A stretch of 64,000 bases of DNA from DATFVA01 sp963743325 (GTDB taxonomy: Bacteria; Bacteroidota; Ignavibacteria; Ignavibacteriales; Ignavibacteriaceae): the NCBI GenBank assembly GCA_963743325.1, contig CAVUOZ010000011.1, positions 62,001 to 126,000 of the forward strand. The letters run 5' to 3'. Below are positions 54,552 through 63,502 of the stretch, piece by piece. The translations under genes were made by a program, and so were the position numbers. The stretch's first letter is position 1; each line of letters opens with the position of its first letter. The notes under the pieces are model-generated. The model saw only the letters and a list, made by a program, of their open reading frames with translations. It had not been told where the DNA came from and did no database searches.

Positions 54552-56273
54552 ATGCCAAATTTTTTCACCGATAACAGCGATATTCAGTTCTATTTTAATC
54601 ATCTCGATATTCAGGAAATTGCATCAATTCTGGAAGATGACTACAGCCAGGCTAAAAAATTTCGTTACGCCCCTGTTGATTATGAAGATGCAATCGAAAA
54701 CTACAGAAAACTACTTGAAATAGTCGGGGATATTGCAGGCAACTTTATAGCAGAACGCGCGGCTGATGTTGATGAGGAAGGAGCATTGTTAAAGGATGGC
54801 AGAGTAAGTTATGCAAAAGGCACTCAGGAAAATCTGAAAAGGCTTGCACAGGCTGACCTTATGGGATTAATATTCCCGAGGAAATATGGTGGACTGAATG
54901 CCCCTTTTATGATTTATATTATGTCTATTGAACTTGTCTCACGCGCTGACGCTTCATTGATGAATATATACGGACTCCAGGATATTGCGGATACAATCAG
55001 GAAATTCGGTAATGAAGAGCAGAGACAGGAATTTCTACCAGGTTTCTGTTCAGGTATATATACCGGGGCTATGGCTCTTACAGAACCTGATGCAGGATCG
55101 GATCTTCAGGCAGTTAAACTACATGCATACCAGAATGAAAAAGGGAAATGGTTCCTTAAAGGAGTTAAAAGATTTATTACAAACGGCAATGGTAATATCC
55201 TTCTGGTTCTTGCAAGAACTGAACCCGGCACAAAAGACGGCCGCGGTTTAAGTATGTTTGTTTGTTACGGGAATGAGACTGTCAGGGTGAGAAGGATTGA
55301 ACATAAACTTGGAATTCATGGTTCACCAACGTGCGAACTGCAGTTTAATGATACTCCTGCACAGCTCATCGGTACCAGGAGATTGGGTCTGATTAAATAT
55401 GTTTTTGAATTAATGTTCCGTGCAAGAGTGGGGGTATCTGCACAGGCAATGGGAATTTCACAGGCGGCGTTTGAAATGGCAGTTAAATATGCCCGTGAAA
55501 GAGAACAGTTCGGGAAACCGATTATTAACATCCCTGTGGTTTCTAATATCCTTATCGATATGAGAACTCTTCTTGAAGCAAACCGAGCACTACTTTATGA
55601 GGCCGCAAGGAGTGTGGATAAAAAAGAAGTTCTGGAAATGCATATTGAAAAACTTAAAGAGGAAGGTAAAGGTACACAGGAGGAAAATTTCCGGCTTAAA
55701 CAATTAATAAAAGAAACCAACATCCTTACCCCTATGTGCAAATTAGTCCTCACTGAATCAGCAAATAAGATTACTTATGATGCTTTGCAGATACACGGCG
55801 GAACCGGTTATATGAAAGAGTTTAAGATTGAAAGACTTGCACGTGATGCCAGGATAACAAATATTTACGAGGGTACTTCACAGCTTCAGGTAGTTGCAGC
55901 CATTGGCGGGGTTATAAATGATGTGCTGGGGTACCGGTTTGATGAAAAAGAGAGGAAAGAGTACAGGGGCGGCGTTGCTCCCCTTGTCAATCACCTTATT
56001 GAGATAAGAGAAATATTTAAAGACTGTATTAAATATGTAACCGACAAAAAGGATCCGGCATTCCAGGATGTTGCAGCCAAAGATCTGCTTGAACTCTATA
56101 CCTATCTTGTTGTCGGCTACCTCCTGCTTGACCAGGCTGAGATTGAACCAAAAAAAGTATTTACAGCAAAACGTTACATTCTTTATTCACTTGCAAATGC
56201 CAGGAAAAATGCAGAATCAATAAAAAACGACTTATTCACTGATATCCTGCATGCGGAAAAAATATTAGCTTAG
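54552..56273 (+). CDS. Acyl-CoA dehydrogenase
   Basis: The 573-residue protein follows etfA by eight bases. It shows the FAD/substrate motif GAMALTEPDAGSDLQAVKLH, the flavin stack FITNGNGNILLVLART, the region MGISQAAFEMAVKYAREREQ, and the catalytic-Glu motif in ITNIYEGTSQLQ. The extra length over MCAD (~380) lies in an N-terminal domain and a C-terminal helical domain (about 470-573), as in the long acyl-CoA dehydrogenases found with this ETF arrangement. It oxidises acyl-CoA and passes electrons to EtfAB. Confidence 0.93.
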   Translation: MPNFFTDNSDIQFYFNHLDIQEIASILEDDYSQAKKFRYAPVDYEDAIENYRKLLEIVGDIAGNFIAERAADVDEEGALLKDGRVSYAKGTQENLKRLAQADLMGLIFPRKYGGLNAPFMIYIMSIELVSRADASLMNIYGLQDIADTIRKFGNEEQRQEFLPGFCSGIYTGAMALTEPDAGSDLQAVKLHAYQNEKGKWFLKGVKRFITNGNGNILLVLARTEPGTKDGRGLSMFVCYGNETVRVRRIEHKLGIHGSPTCELQFNDTPAQLIGTRRLGLIKYVFELMFRARVGVSAQAMGISQAAFEMAVKYAREREQFGKPIINIPVVSNILIDMRTLLEANRALLYEAARSVDKKEVLEMHIEKLKEEGKGTQEENFRLKQLIKETNILTPMCKLVLTESANKITYDALQIHGGTGYMKEFKIERLARDARITNIYEGTSQLQVVAAIGGVINDVLGYRFDEKERKEYRGGVAPLVNHLIEIREIFKDCIKYVTDKKDPAFQDVAAKDLLELYTYLVVGYLLLDQAEIEPKKVFTAKRYILYSLANARKNAESIKNDLFTDILHAEKILA

Positions 56274-56302
56274 AATAATTCCATAAAAAGGTGAGATATA
56301 AA

Positions 56303-56515
56303 ATGACCAATAAACAAATCTTCTATTACAAAATCTTTGATGATAAAGAACGGCTCAACTATATGAAATCTTCGCTTCCTCACAAAGAACTTGAAGATCT
56401 TCTGAAAGAGTATGAGAGAAATCATCAGAAGTACTTTAATCCGGAGTTCGTTCAGTTCCTGAAGGAAAAGGATATCGAAGCGGAACTGATTGAAGTCTGT
56501 GATATTTCATATTAA
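56303..56515 (+). CDS. Small conserved-looking protein in the etf operon, unknown
   Basis: A 70-residue protein starting MTNKQIFYYKIFDDKERLNY, with AAAAAGGTGAG about nine bases before ATG 56303. It is charged and helical (LPHKELEDLLKEYERNHQK, FVQFLKEKDIEAELIEV) with no known motif. The 29-base gap from the acyl-CoA dehydrogenase places it in the same operon. It may be an accessory protein of the dehydrogenase, but this is only position-based. Confidence 0.6.
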   Translation: MTNKQIFYYKIFDDKERLNYMKSSLPHKELEDLLKEYERNHQKYFNPEFVQFLKEKDIEAELIEVCDISY

Positions 56516-56693
56516 AAATTTCCATTGATTCCCGGTCAATTTATCCTGCCTCATTTAATTAACCGGGAATTACTATACATGCTTAAATTTAGTTGATTTT
56601 CTGTTTTATTCATTTTCCTGTTCTAAAAAAGTCTTTTGCTCAGAAATCTTTTTAATGATTTCGGGTTTTAAATACTTAATCTGCACAGGCCGG

Positions 56694-56848
56694 ACTGCCA
56701 ATATGTCAGACGGATCATAATTCAGGTGAAAATGATATGAGAAAATATACTCCGGTACGACTCAGATACGAGAGATACAAGAATTAAAAACTTGCTGAAT
56801 TCTCAATGTTGATGTCCCTGGATTTCTAAAATAATGACAAAATGGCAT
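56694..56848. repeat. 155-bp intergenic TIR element, copy C (inverted)
   Basis: Left end ACTGCCAATATGTCAG (56694-56709) and right end ATGACAAAATGGCAT (56834-56848) form an imperfect inverted pair. The core ACGACTCAGATACGAGAGAT at 56757-56776 reads in reverse as ATCTCTCGTATCTGAGTCGT, which shares the TATCTCTCGT words of copy B. The rest of the 471-base gap between the small etf-operon gene and the peptidase holds no gene I can support. Confidence 0.7.
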
Positions 56849-56986
56849 CAATAATCCTCAAATAATTACCATCAGAACTAAAACTCTTCCCCTGAAATTT
56901 TATACCAATGAGGCTTAACTTTAATTTAAAATTTCCATAATTTTTAGAGTTAATTTTTCTGTAAATATTGTAACAAGGATAGAAAT

Positions 56987-58231
56987 ATGAAATACTCGAT
57001 TCTGGTTTTAATCTGTTTCCTTGTATCTCTTTTTTATATAAATGTCTCGGCACAGGTAGAAAAGGATAAAGGAATTTTTGTAGAGCCTAAAAAAGGATTT
57101 TACGATGAAATAAAAGAAGCAACAAAAGAATACAACAACCCTCCGAAGGAAAAGAAGGAAGAATTCAGAGTTGATATGAGCACTATTAATGCTCCAAAAT
57201 CAGTGGATGAATTCACAAAATATTGGTACAATGACCCTATCTCACAGGGAAATACCGGAACCTGCTGGTGTTTTTCAACCACTTCTTTTTTCGAATCTGA
57301 AGTGTATCGCCAGCAGCAGATAAAAGTTAAATTCTCTGAAATATTTACCGTTTACTGGGAATACGTGGAAAAAGCAAAAAGGTTTGTCGAAGAAAGAGGC
57401 GACTCTCATTTTGAGGAAGGATCTGAAGCAAATGCAGTTAAAAGAATTTATCAGGAATATGGAATCGTTCCCGAGGAAAGTTATGCTTGTAAGTTAATCG
57501 GACAAAAATTCCCTGATCACAGTTTCATGATTAAGGAGATGAGTGATTATCTTAATCACGTTAAAGAAACAAATGCCTGGGATGAAGAAGAAGTAATCAG
57601 GGTTATAAAATCTATCTTAAAACATTACCTTGGTGAACCTCCGACACAGGTTACTGTTGACGGAAAGACCTACAGTCCAAAAGAATATATGACAGAATAT
57701 CTTAAATTAAATCCCGCTGATTATGTAGATGTTCTTTCATATATGCAGAAACCATACTGGCAGCAGGTTGAGTATGAAGTGCCTGATAACTGGTGGCATA
57801 ATGCAGATTACTATAATGTGTCACTTGATGATTTTATGAACGCTCTCAACAATGCGATTAAGAACGGCTATACTATGGCAATCGGAGGTGATGTATCGGA
57901 ACCGGGTTATGATGCCTGGCATAAAATTGCTATTGTGCCTTCCTTTGATATACCCGCACAATATATTGACGAGAACGCTAGAGAGTTCCGTTTTAATAAT
58001 GAAACGACAACCGATGACCACGGAGTTCATCTCGTTGGTTATACAAATAAAAATGGTGTAATGTGGTACCTGATTAAAGACTCTGCTGCAGGTTCAAGAA
58101 ATGTGGATCCTAAAGGGTACTATTTTTACAGGGAAGATTATGTAAAGCTGAAAATGATGGACTTTATGGTTCATAAGGATGCAGTAAAAGATTTGCTTGC
58201 CAGATTTAATGTGAGTTTAAATCAGAAATAA
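56987..58231 (+). CDS. Secreted papain-like (C1 family) peptidase with altered Asn site
   Basis: The 414-residue protein has a signal peptide (MKYSILVLICFLVSLFYINV). Catalytic Cys93 is in QGNTGTCWCFSTTSFFESEV, with oxyanion Gln at QG. His345 is in TTDDHGVHLVGYTNK. The third residue is unusual: papain-type enzymes have Asn in NSWG, but here YLIKDSAAGS places Asp365. The arrangement matches bleomycin-hydrolase-like C1B aminopeptidases, which are usually intracellular, whereas this has a signal peptide. Substrate unknown. Activity is probable but the Asp replacement needs testing. Confidence 0.83.
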   Translation: MKYSILVLICFLVSLFYINVSAQVEKDKGIFVEPKKGFYDEIKEATKEYNNPPKEKKEEFRVDMSTINAPKSVDEFTKYWYNDPISQGNTGTCWCFSTTSFFESEVYRQQQIKVKFSEIFTVYWEYVEKAKRFVEERGDSHFEEGSEANAVKRIYQEYGIVPEESYACKLIGQKFPDHSFMIKEMSDYLNHVKETNAWDEEEVIRVIKSILKHYLGEPPTQVTVDGKTYSPKEYMTEYLKLNPADYVDVLSYMQKPYWQQVEYEVPDNWWHNADYYNVSLDDFMNALNNAIKNGYTMAIGGDVSEPGYDAWHKIAIVPSFDIPAQYIDENAREFRFNNETTTDDHGVHLVGYTNKNGVMWYLIKDSAAGSRNVDPKGYYFYREDYVKLKMMDFMVHKDAVKDLLARFNVSLNQK

Positions 58232-58490
58232 AGTTCGGGAATATTGGAGGATGGAGTAGTGGAATAATGTTTCTACTATTCCATTTTCTACCATTCCATT
58301 TATTAAATCCCAAGTTTTGAAAGTAATATTATTAATAATATTTCGCCGTTTGCAGAATCTCAATTAATTGGGATAAATTCGCAGGAATTAAGTAATCCGG
58401 CAAATAAGGGCGAAACGGGGTTCCACTGAGCAAAACTAAAATTTTATTGTGAAACAATCTCTTATTAAAATAAAATTATCCTTTTGTTAC
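58232..58490. other. Intergenic region with short inverted repeats
   Basis: No gene is supported. TGGAATA and TATTCCA pair at 58259-58282 and could be a weak terminator for the peptidase gene. AATATTATTAATAATATT (58325-58342) is a perfect palindrome, but in such AT-rich DNA it may be chance. Confidence 0.45.
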
Positions 58491-58973
58491 CTAAAGATAC
58501 CCGCCTCTGGCCGGGGGTAAGCTCAGATATTCCGGTTTCGATTCAATAATCGAAATAATCAGATCATTTATTTCCTTTAAATCTGCTGCTTGCGGATCAT
58601 TAGAATTTAAAGGGTATTCCCATACGACAGTTTTATCATTATTAAGATATTTTATTCTCAGCGTCTGTGAACCGGGATCAGGATATAATTCTTGTGGGGG
58701 ATATGGTTGAAACACATCCGGGAATAAAAAGAAATTTATTTCGCTGGCTTTTTTAAGTATTATATTCTGTTCACTTTCAGTAAAATGAAATTCGGTCGTA
58801 ATAGTTCCATCCATAACCAGGTCTTTTTGATAAGTTTTATTAAAAGTATTTAGTTCATTTCTAAAACCATATTTAAAATAAATTTGAAGAAATTGATTAT
58901 CCTCACCGGATTCCTGGCAGGAATAAAAAATACTCCCTATAAAAATTGTGAAAAATACAAGTAGATATTTCAT
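58491..58973 (-). CDS. Lipoprotein, unknown function
   Basis: A protein of about 160 residues from MKYLLVFFTIFIGSIFYSCQ (ATG 58973), with a lipobox FYSC and AGGGAGGG upstream. The 18 extra codons in the longer frame are not needed. The mature part is a small mixed domain with no known motif (PYPPQELYPDPGSQTLRIKY, LNSNDPQAADLKEIND). It stands alone, divergent from gatE. Confidence 0.7.
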   Translation of the reverse strand: MKYLLVFFTIFIGSIFYSCQESGEDNQFLQIYFKYGFRNELNTFNKTYQKDLVMDGTITTEFHFTESEQNIILKKASEINFFLFPDVFQPYPPQELYPDPGSQTLRIKYLNNDKTVVWEYPLNSNDPQAADLKEINDLIISIIESKPEYLSLPPARGGYL

Positions 58974-59148
58974 AATTTTCCCTCCCTGTTTGAATATAAA
59001 TTTATAATTAAACCGGATAATCTGCAAACAGGTAATGACTGGGTTTCTTCTAAATTTATAATAGACCTGTGCTTTTTACTTACCGAAATTCATCTATTCT
59101 GTTTATATTTCTTATTCAATTTTTTCTAAATATTATTCTTTTCTTCAT

Positions 59149-59778
59149 ATGGACAACTTCATATTCAAACCTTTCGCAAAGATGACTGATGAGGATTATG
59201 CCAGGGTTGGTTTCAAATCGGGGTTAGAGATTCATCAGCAGCTGTTAACAGAAAAAAAACTCTTTTGCAGATGTCCCGCCGGCAAATACAGCAGACACTA
59301 CGATGCTGAAATTCTAAGACATATGCGCCCCACTCTTAGTGAGCTTGGTGTTTATGACGGCACTGCTCTTATGGAATTCAAAACAAAAAAGGAAATTACC
59401 TACCGGATTAATCGGGAGACTGTATGCACTTATGAAATGGATGACACTCCTCCCTTTCTTATAAATGAGGATGCCCTTGATATTGCCCTGGGAATCGGTA
59501 TGCTCTACAACTGCAGCCTGGTTGATGAACTACATATTGCACGTAAACAATATCTCGATGGAAGTATCCCGACAGGATTCCAGAGAACAGCTATTTATGC
59601 ACTCAACGGGAAAATTCCTTATAAGGATCGCGAAGTTAAAATTGTGCAGATGTCCATTGAAGAAGATTCCTGCCGTGAAGTGGCTGATCTGGGCCATGAC
59701 AGAATTTATCTGACTGACAGGCTGGGTATGCCCCTGATAGAAACAGTTACCGGTCCTGAATATGCTAACTCCAAATGA
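59149..59778 (+). CDS. gatE: GatE, N-terminal part (frame-interrupted)
   Basis: The first 204 residues are a clear GatE/GatB-type start: GFKSGLEIHQQLLTEKKLFC, the RCPAGKY zinc area, TYEMDDTPPF, and DRIYLTDRLGMPLIETVTGP. After Glu204 the frame turns to YANSK and stops. The continuation lies in the +1 frame: dropping one base at 59761 gives PE-MLTPNEVAEVARL, exactly as in archaeal GatE (PDIHTPEEAxEVAxx). So the gene is broken by a one-base shift. It has no clear ribosome site. Confidence 0.85.
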   Translation: MDNFIFKPFAKMTDEDYARVGFKSGLEIHQQLLTEKKLFCRCPAGKYSRHYDAEILRHMRPTLSELGVYDGTALMEFKTKKEITYRINRETVCTYEMDDTPPFLINEDALDIALGIGMLYNCSLVDELHIARKQYLDGSIPTGFQRTAIYALNGKIPYKDREVKIVQMSIEEDSCREVADLGHDRIYLTDRLGMPLIETVTGPEYANSK

Positions 59779-61096
59779 GGTAGCAGAAGTTGCCAGGTTA
59801 TGCAGTAAGCTCGTGCGCAGCACTAATAAAGTCCGCAGAGGCATGGGTGCAGCCAGGGAAGACGTCAACGTTAGTGTTACCGGGGGAACAAGGATAGAAA
59901 TTAAGGGTGTTCCCCAGATTAAAGATATTCCGCTTCTTACGTATAACGAAGCAATGCGTCAATGGAACCTGTTAAGATTGCGGGAAGAATTGAAAAGAAG
60001 AGGCATAACCGGGGAAACTTTTCAGGCAGAAATTTTCGATATAACCAATGTTCTGAAGAATCCTCATTTCCTGCCGATAAAAAATTCACTTGAAAATGGG
60101 GCACAATTAAGATGTGTTCTTCTTAACGGCTTCTCGGAACTTCTCCACTGGCAGACGCAGACAAATACTTATTTCTCAAAAGAGATTTCTGACAGGGTGA
60201 GAGTTATTGCCTGCTTAACTAATATTCCGAATTTGATACATTCGGACAGTAAAGGCGATACAATAACTTCATCAGAATGGCAGAAAGTTAAAAAGTTTAC
60301 TTCGGCTAAAGATGACGATACAATTGTCATTGTCTGGGGTAATGAAGAAGATACAAATACGGCCGTAAATGAAATAATCATCCGTGCAAAGGAAGCAACT
60401 ATAGGCATTCCTTCTGAAACAAGGCAGGCATTGAGCGACGGGACTAACGGTTTTGAAAGAATTCTCCCGGGCGCCGACAGAATGTATCCCGATACAGATC
60501 TCCCGCCAAAACAAATCCCCGATGAAAGAAGAAAACAAATCAGGAGCTGGGTTCCGGAACATTTCTGGGATAGGGAAAAATGGTATGAAGAATTAAAAAT
60601 TCCTGCAGATACAATAGAAGAATTATCGATTTCTGCTTATGCCGGATTGTTTAAGAAGGCTGTTAAGGAATGGAAAATTAATCCTGTCTTTGCTTCTGTT
60701 CTGCTTATTCAGTTTCCAAAAAGATTAAAGAAGAAAGGCTATGATATAGAAATTCTGAATGAACAAATCTTTTCCGAAGTTATTTCTGCTTATAGGGAAA
60801 ACAAGATCACCCGTGATGGTATCCTGCCGCTTCTTGAGAATGTAATTTCACTTGGTATTTTCTTTGATGAACTCCTGCCTCTTCCATGTTCCGATAATGA
60901 GATGGATAAGACATTCCGCGAATCCAGGAATCAGTTAAATAATATCAAGCTTTACAAAGAGGAAAACTGGGCTAAAGTTTTAATGGGATTCGCAATGAAT
61001 AAATTAAGAGGGAGAATCCCGGGTAAAGAGGTCCTAAACTTTATAAAAGATAAAGAAAATTCTCTTACTAATAATGCTGAAAAGGAGAATGCATAA
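59762..61096 (+). CDS. gatE: GatE, central and C-terminal part with GAD domain
   Basis: This 444-residue frame continues GatE: NKVRRGMGAAREDVNVSVTG, then the AspRS-like GAD insert (CVLLNGFSELLHWQ to IVIVWGNEEDTNTAVNEIII) that marks GatE as opposed to GatB. PGADRMYPDTDLPPKQIP and the C-terminal helical/YqeY-like tRNA-binding tail follow. The joined protein would be about 648 residues, close to archaeal GatE. With GatD it converts Glu-tRNA(Gln) to Gln-tRNA(Gln). A real restart at ATG 59762 without a ribosome site would leave a split enzyme. Confidence 0.88.
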   Translation: MLTPNEVAEVARLCSKLVRSTNKVRRGMGAAREDVNVSVTGGTRIEIKGVPQIKDIPLLTYNEAMRQWNLLRLREELKRRGITGETFQAEIFDITNVLKNPHFLPIKNSLENGAQLRCVLLNGFSELLHWQTQTNTYFSKEISDRVRVIACLTNIPNLIHSDSKGDTITSSEWQKVKKFTSAKDDDTIVIVWGNEEDTNTAVNEIIIRAKEATIGIPSETRQALSDGTNGFERILPGADRMYPDTDLPPKQIPDERRKQIRSWVPEHFWDREKWYEELKIPADTIEELSISAYAGLFKKAVKEWKINPVFASVLLIQFPKRLKKKGYDIEILNEQIFSEVISAYRENKITRDGILPLLENVISLGIFFDELLPLPCSDNEMDKTFRESRNQLNNIKLYKEENWAKVLMGFAMNKLRGRIPGKEVLNFIKDKENSLTNNAEKENA

Positions 61097-61097
61097 A

Positions 61098-62489
61098 TTG
61101 GCTGACAATAATAATGATTACAAAGGCTACCGCGGCCAGGCGCTTGAAACACTAAAGAAATTTGATGCACTTGTATGGAGCAATGTTGATATTAAAACCA
61201 GTGATGGAACTTATAGCGGAACAATACTTCCCCGCTCCGAAACAGAGGATGAATTACATATCGTTTTAAAAATACCTGTAGGTTATAATCTTGGAATTGC
61301 GGCAAAAAAAGTAACCGGGATCAAAGTTCATAGCAGAAAAGAAGCTCACTATAAGATTCCTGAAAAAGATTTTCCATATGAACCGAGCAAACCAAGAGTT
61401 AAGCTGTTAGGGACGGGCGGAACAATTGCAAGCCGGCTCGATTACAGAACAGGTGCGGTTATTCCAGCATTTTCACCGGGAGAACTTTACGGCTCTGTCC
61501 CCGAGCTGGCCGATTACTGCAACCTTGAAACAGAAAAACTGTATGGAGTTTTTTCGGAAAACATGGGCCCTGATCAATGGAAGGGACTTGCAGAAGCTAT
61601 AGGGAAAGAAATTGAAAAAGGCGTACAGGGAATAGTAATTGGTCACGGAACCGACACTATGCATCATACATCTGCTATTCTTTCTTTTATGGTTCAGAAT
61701 TCTCCCGTACCGATTGTAATGGTGGGTTCCCAGCGTTCAAGCGATCGTCCTTCTTCTGATGCCGCATTAAATTTAATCCACAGTGTTAAAACTGCAGCAG
61801 AAAGTGATATCGCGGAAATAATGGTATGTATGTTCGGTCCCACTTCCGATGTTTACGGTTTACTCCATAGGGGGACGCGGGTCAGGAAGATGCACTCAAG
61901 CTACCGCTCAACATTCAGAACTATAGGCGATATCCCTATTGCAAAGGTTAGCAGAACAGAAATCACTCCCTTGCGTGATGATTATAAAAGAAGAAGAGAT
62001 GATAAAGATGTAATCGTTAATCCTGCTTTTGAAGATAAAGTGTCGATAGTCTATTATTATCCGAATATGTATCCGGACATAATCGACTCCCTTGTAGATA
62101 ATGGTTATAAAGGGATAATAATTGCCGGAACAGGATTGGGTCATGTCAACCGCCCGATGTATCCTGCTTTAAAACGGGCATATGAAAAAGGTGTTGCGGT
62201 TTATATGACTGTTCAGACTTTATGGGGATATGTGCAGATGTACGTTTATGAAACAGGCAGAGAGATTATGGAACTGGGAGTTATTCCTGCTGCAAATATG
62301 CTTCCTGAAGTCGCCTATGTCAAGCTAGGCTGGGCTTTAGGACAAACAGATGATTTAGAAAAAGTCAAAAAAATTATGCTTACCCCTATTGCAGGGGAAA
62401 TTACTGAACGTGAACCAAGCAACGGATATCTTATTTACCAGGGCGGTTTACCTGAAGTTGAAGAGTTTATTTCTAAGTATAAGAAATAG
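61098..62489 (+). CDS. gatD: GatD, Glu-tRNA(Gln) amidotransferase asparaginase-like subunit
   Basis: The product, about 463 residues, starts at TTG 61098 (LADNNNDYKGY read as Met) with AAAGGAG 11 bases upstream, just after the gatE stop. The N-terminal ~85 residues form the small barrel of GatD (SNVDIKTSDGTYSGTILPRS). The L-asparaginase type I domain has LLGTGGTIASRLDYRTGAVI, GHGTDTMHHT and KMHSSYRSTFR, giving the catalytic Thr, Thr-Asp and Lys of GatD. This N-terminal domain separates it from plain asparaginases. It releases ammonia from glutamine or asparagine for GatE. Bacteria normally use GatCAB. Confidence 0.92.
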   Translation: MADNNNDYKGYRGQALETLKKFDALVWSNVDIKTSDGTYSGTILPRSETEDELHIVLKIPVGYNLGIAAKKVTGIKVHSRKEAHYKIPEKDFPYEPSKPRVKLLGTGGTIASRLDYRTGAVIPAFSPGELYGSVPELADYCNLETEKLYGVFSENMGPDQWKGLAEAIGKEIEKGVQGIVIGHGTDTMHHTSAILSFMVQNSPVPIVMVGSQRSSDRPSSDAALNLIHSVKTAAESDIAEIMVCMFGPTSDVYGLLHRGTRVRKMHSSYRSTFRTIGDIPIAKVSRTEITPLRDDYKRRRDDKDVIVNPAFEDKVSIVYYYPNMYPDIIDSLVDNGYKGIIIAGTGLGHVNRPMYPALKRAYEKGVAVYMTVQTLWGYVQMYVYETGREIMELGVIPAANMLPEVAYVKLGWALGQTDDLEKVKKIMLTPIAGEITEREPSNGYLIYQGGLPEVEEFISKYKK

Positions 62490-62491
62490 CC

Positions 62492-62528
62492 GATTACAAG
62501 ATTGCAAGATTACGAAATTGCAGGATTG
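62492..62528. repeat. 8-bp imperfect tandem repeat
   Basis: GATTACAA, GATTGCAA, GATTACGA, AATTGCAG and GATTG follow directly after the gatD stop. It is a short simple-sequence array in the 118-base gap before the SlyD-like gene. Confidence 0.75.
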
Positions 62529-62607
62529 TTTTATTTCGGAAACCTGACTTTTTAATCTTTTTACTTTAATCTCTTATATTGAAAATTGACAGCCGCTGAG
62601 TGCTATC

Positions 62608-63093
62608 TTAGTGATGATGTCCGTCTGCTCCATGCACATGCCCGTGAGCCAATTCTTCCCTGGTAGCATCTCTCACATCAATAAGTTCAACATCGAAATT
62701 CAGATTTTTTCCTGCCAGGGGATGATTAAAATCTATTGTCACATCTTCATCCTTAACCGCCTTAATTACGAAGGGAACCGGTTTTCCGTCGGGAGTTTGA
62801 GCCATAAATTCCATTCCTTCTTCAAGATTCGCTCCTTCAGGAAATTCATGCTTTTTTACCTGCTGAACTGCATTTTCATCATAATCACCGTATGCCTCGG
62901 ATGAAGTCAGCCCTATATTCTTTTTACCGCCAATGATCAAACCGTCAATAGCTTCTTCAAGTTTGGGTAATATCTGGTTATTTCCGCTTAAATAAACGAA
63001 AGGCCCATTCTCATGTGTTGTCTGAATTATATTTCCCCGGTCGTCTGATAATTGATAATTCAACGTTACAACCTTATTCGCTCCGATTGCCAT
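62608..63093 (-). CDS. SlyD-like FKBP peptidyl-prolyl isomerase
   Basis: The 161-residue protein has the SlyD layout: VVTLNYQLSDDRGNIIQTTH, GPFVYLSGNNQILPKLEEAI, DGLIIGGKKNIGLTSSEAYG, an IF chaperone insert, and IDFNHPLAGKNLNFDVELID. A short His-rich tail (HGHVHGADGHHH) can bind nickel or other metals. It catalyses proline isomerisation and assists folding in the cytoplasm. It is convergent with gatD. TAAAAAGGAAG precedes the start. Confidence 0.94.
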   Translation of the reverse strand: MAIGANKVVTLNYQLSDDRGNIIQTTHENGPFVYLSGNNQILPKLEEAIDGLIIGGKKNIGLTSSEAYGDYDENAVQQVKKHEFPEGANLEEGMEFMAQTPDGKPVPFVIKAVKDEDVTIDFNHPLAGKNLNFDVELIDVRDATREELAHGHVHGADGHHH

Positions 63094-63502
63094 TATACTT
63101 CCTTTTTATTTAATATTTTGGATGTCAATTATAAGAATTTATCCGGGCAAAATAAACCGAATGAGATTTTTCTCGGGATTTGAAATTGTTGTGCAGGTTT
63201 AAAACCAGAAGAGACGCAATCCCGATAGTATCATACTAAGCGGGTGCGCCTCTACCAGGTATAAAATTTATGTGAGGACTATCTCTTATGACTGTAGCAA
63301 ATATGGTTGTTAATAATTAATATTTGCTTAATATTAGATTAATAAATCTTAATCTTTGTAAACCTGACAACTTTGAAAACCGGCCATGATTTAGTTATAA
63401 ATTTAATTCCAAATCTCTGTGGTTCTTATCGCTTAAAATTTTTATTAGATTTGAATAAGACAATCTGTAATATAAATATTGAATTTAAGATAGGAGTGTA
63501 TT
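63094..63502. other. Intergenic region, no gene seen
   Basis: About 400 AT-rich bases between divergent genes. The only structured element is the palindromic unit at 63210-63253. No open frame or RNA gene is supported. Confidence 0.5.
63210..63253. repeat. 44-nt near-palindromic hairpin unit
   Basis: AGAGACGCAATCCCGATAGTAT pairs imperfectly with ATACTAAGCGGGTGCGCCTCT around a single C, with a perfect TAGTAT/ATACTA centre. The flank TCTACC recalls TCTAC after the palindrome at 21089-21111, so the two may be related palindromic units. Confidence 0.6.

Noticed and set aside
58325..58342. 18-bp perfect AT palindrome as an operator
   Set aside because: It consists only of A and T in AT-rich DNA and lies far from a gene start, so chance is a fair explanation.
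61098..62489. Plain L-asparaginase instead of GatD
   Set aside because: The N-terminal barrel domain, the placement after gatE and the GatD-type Lys region argue for GatD.
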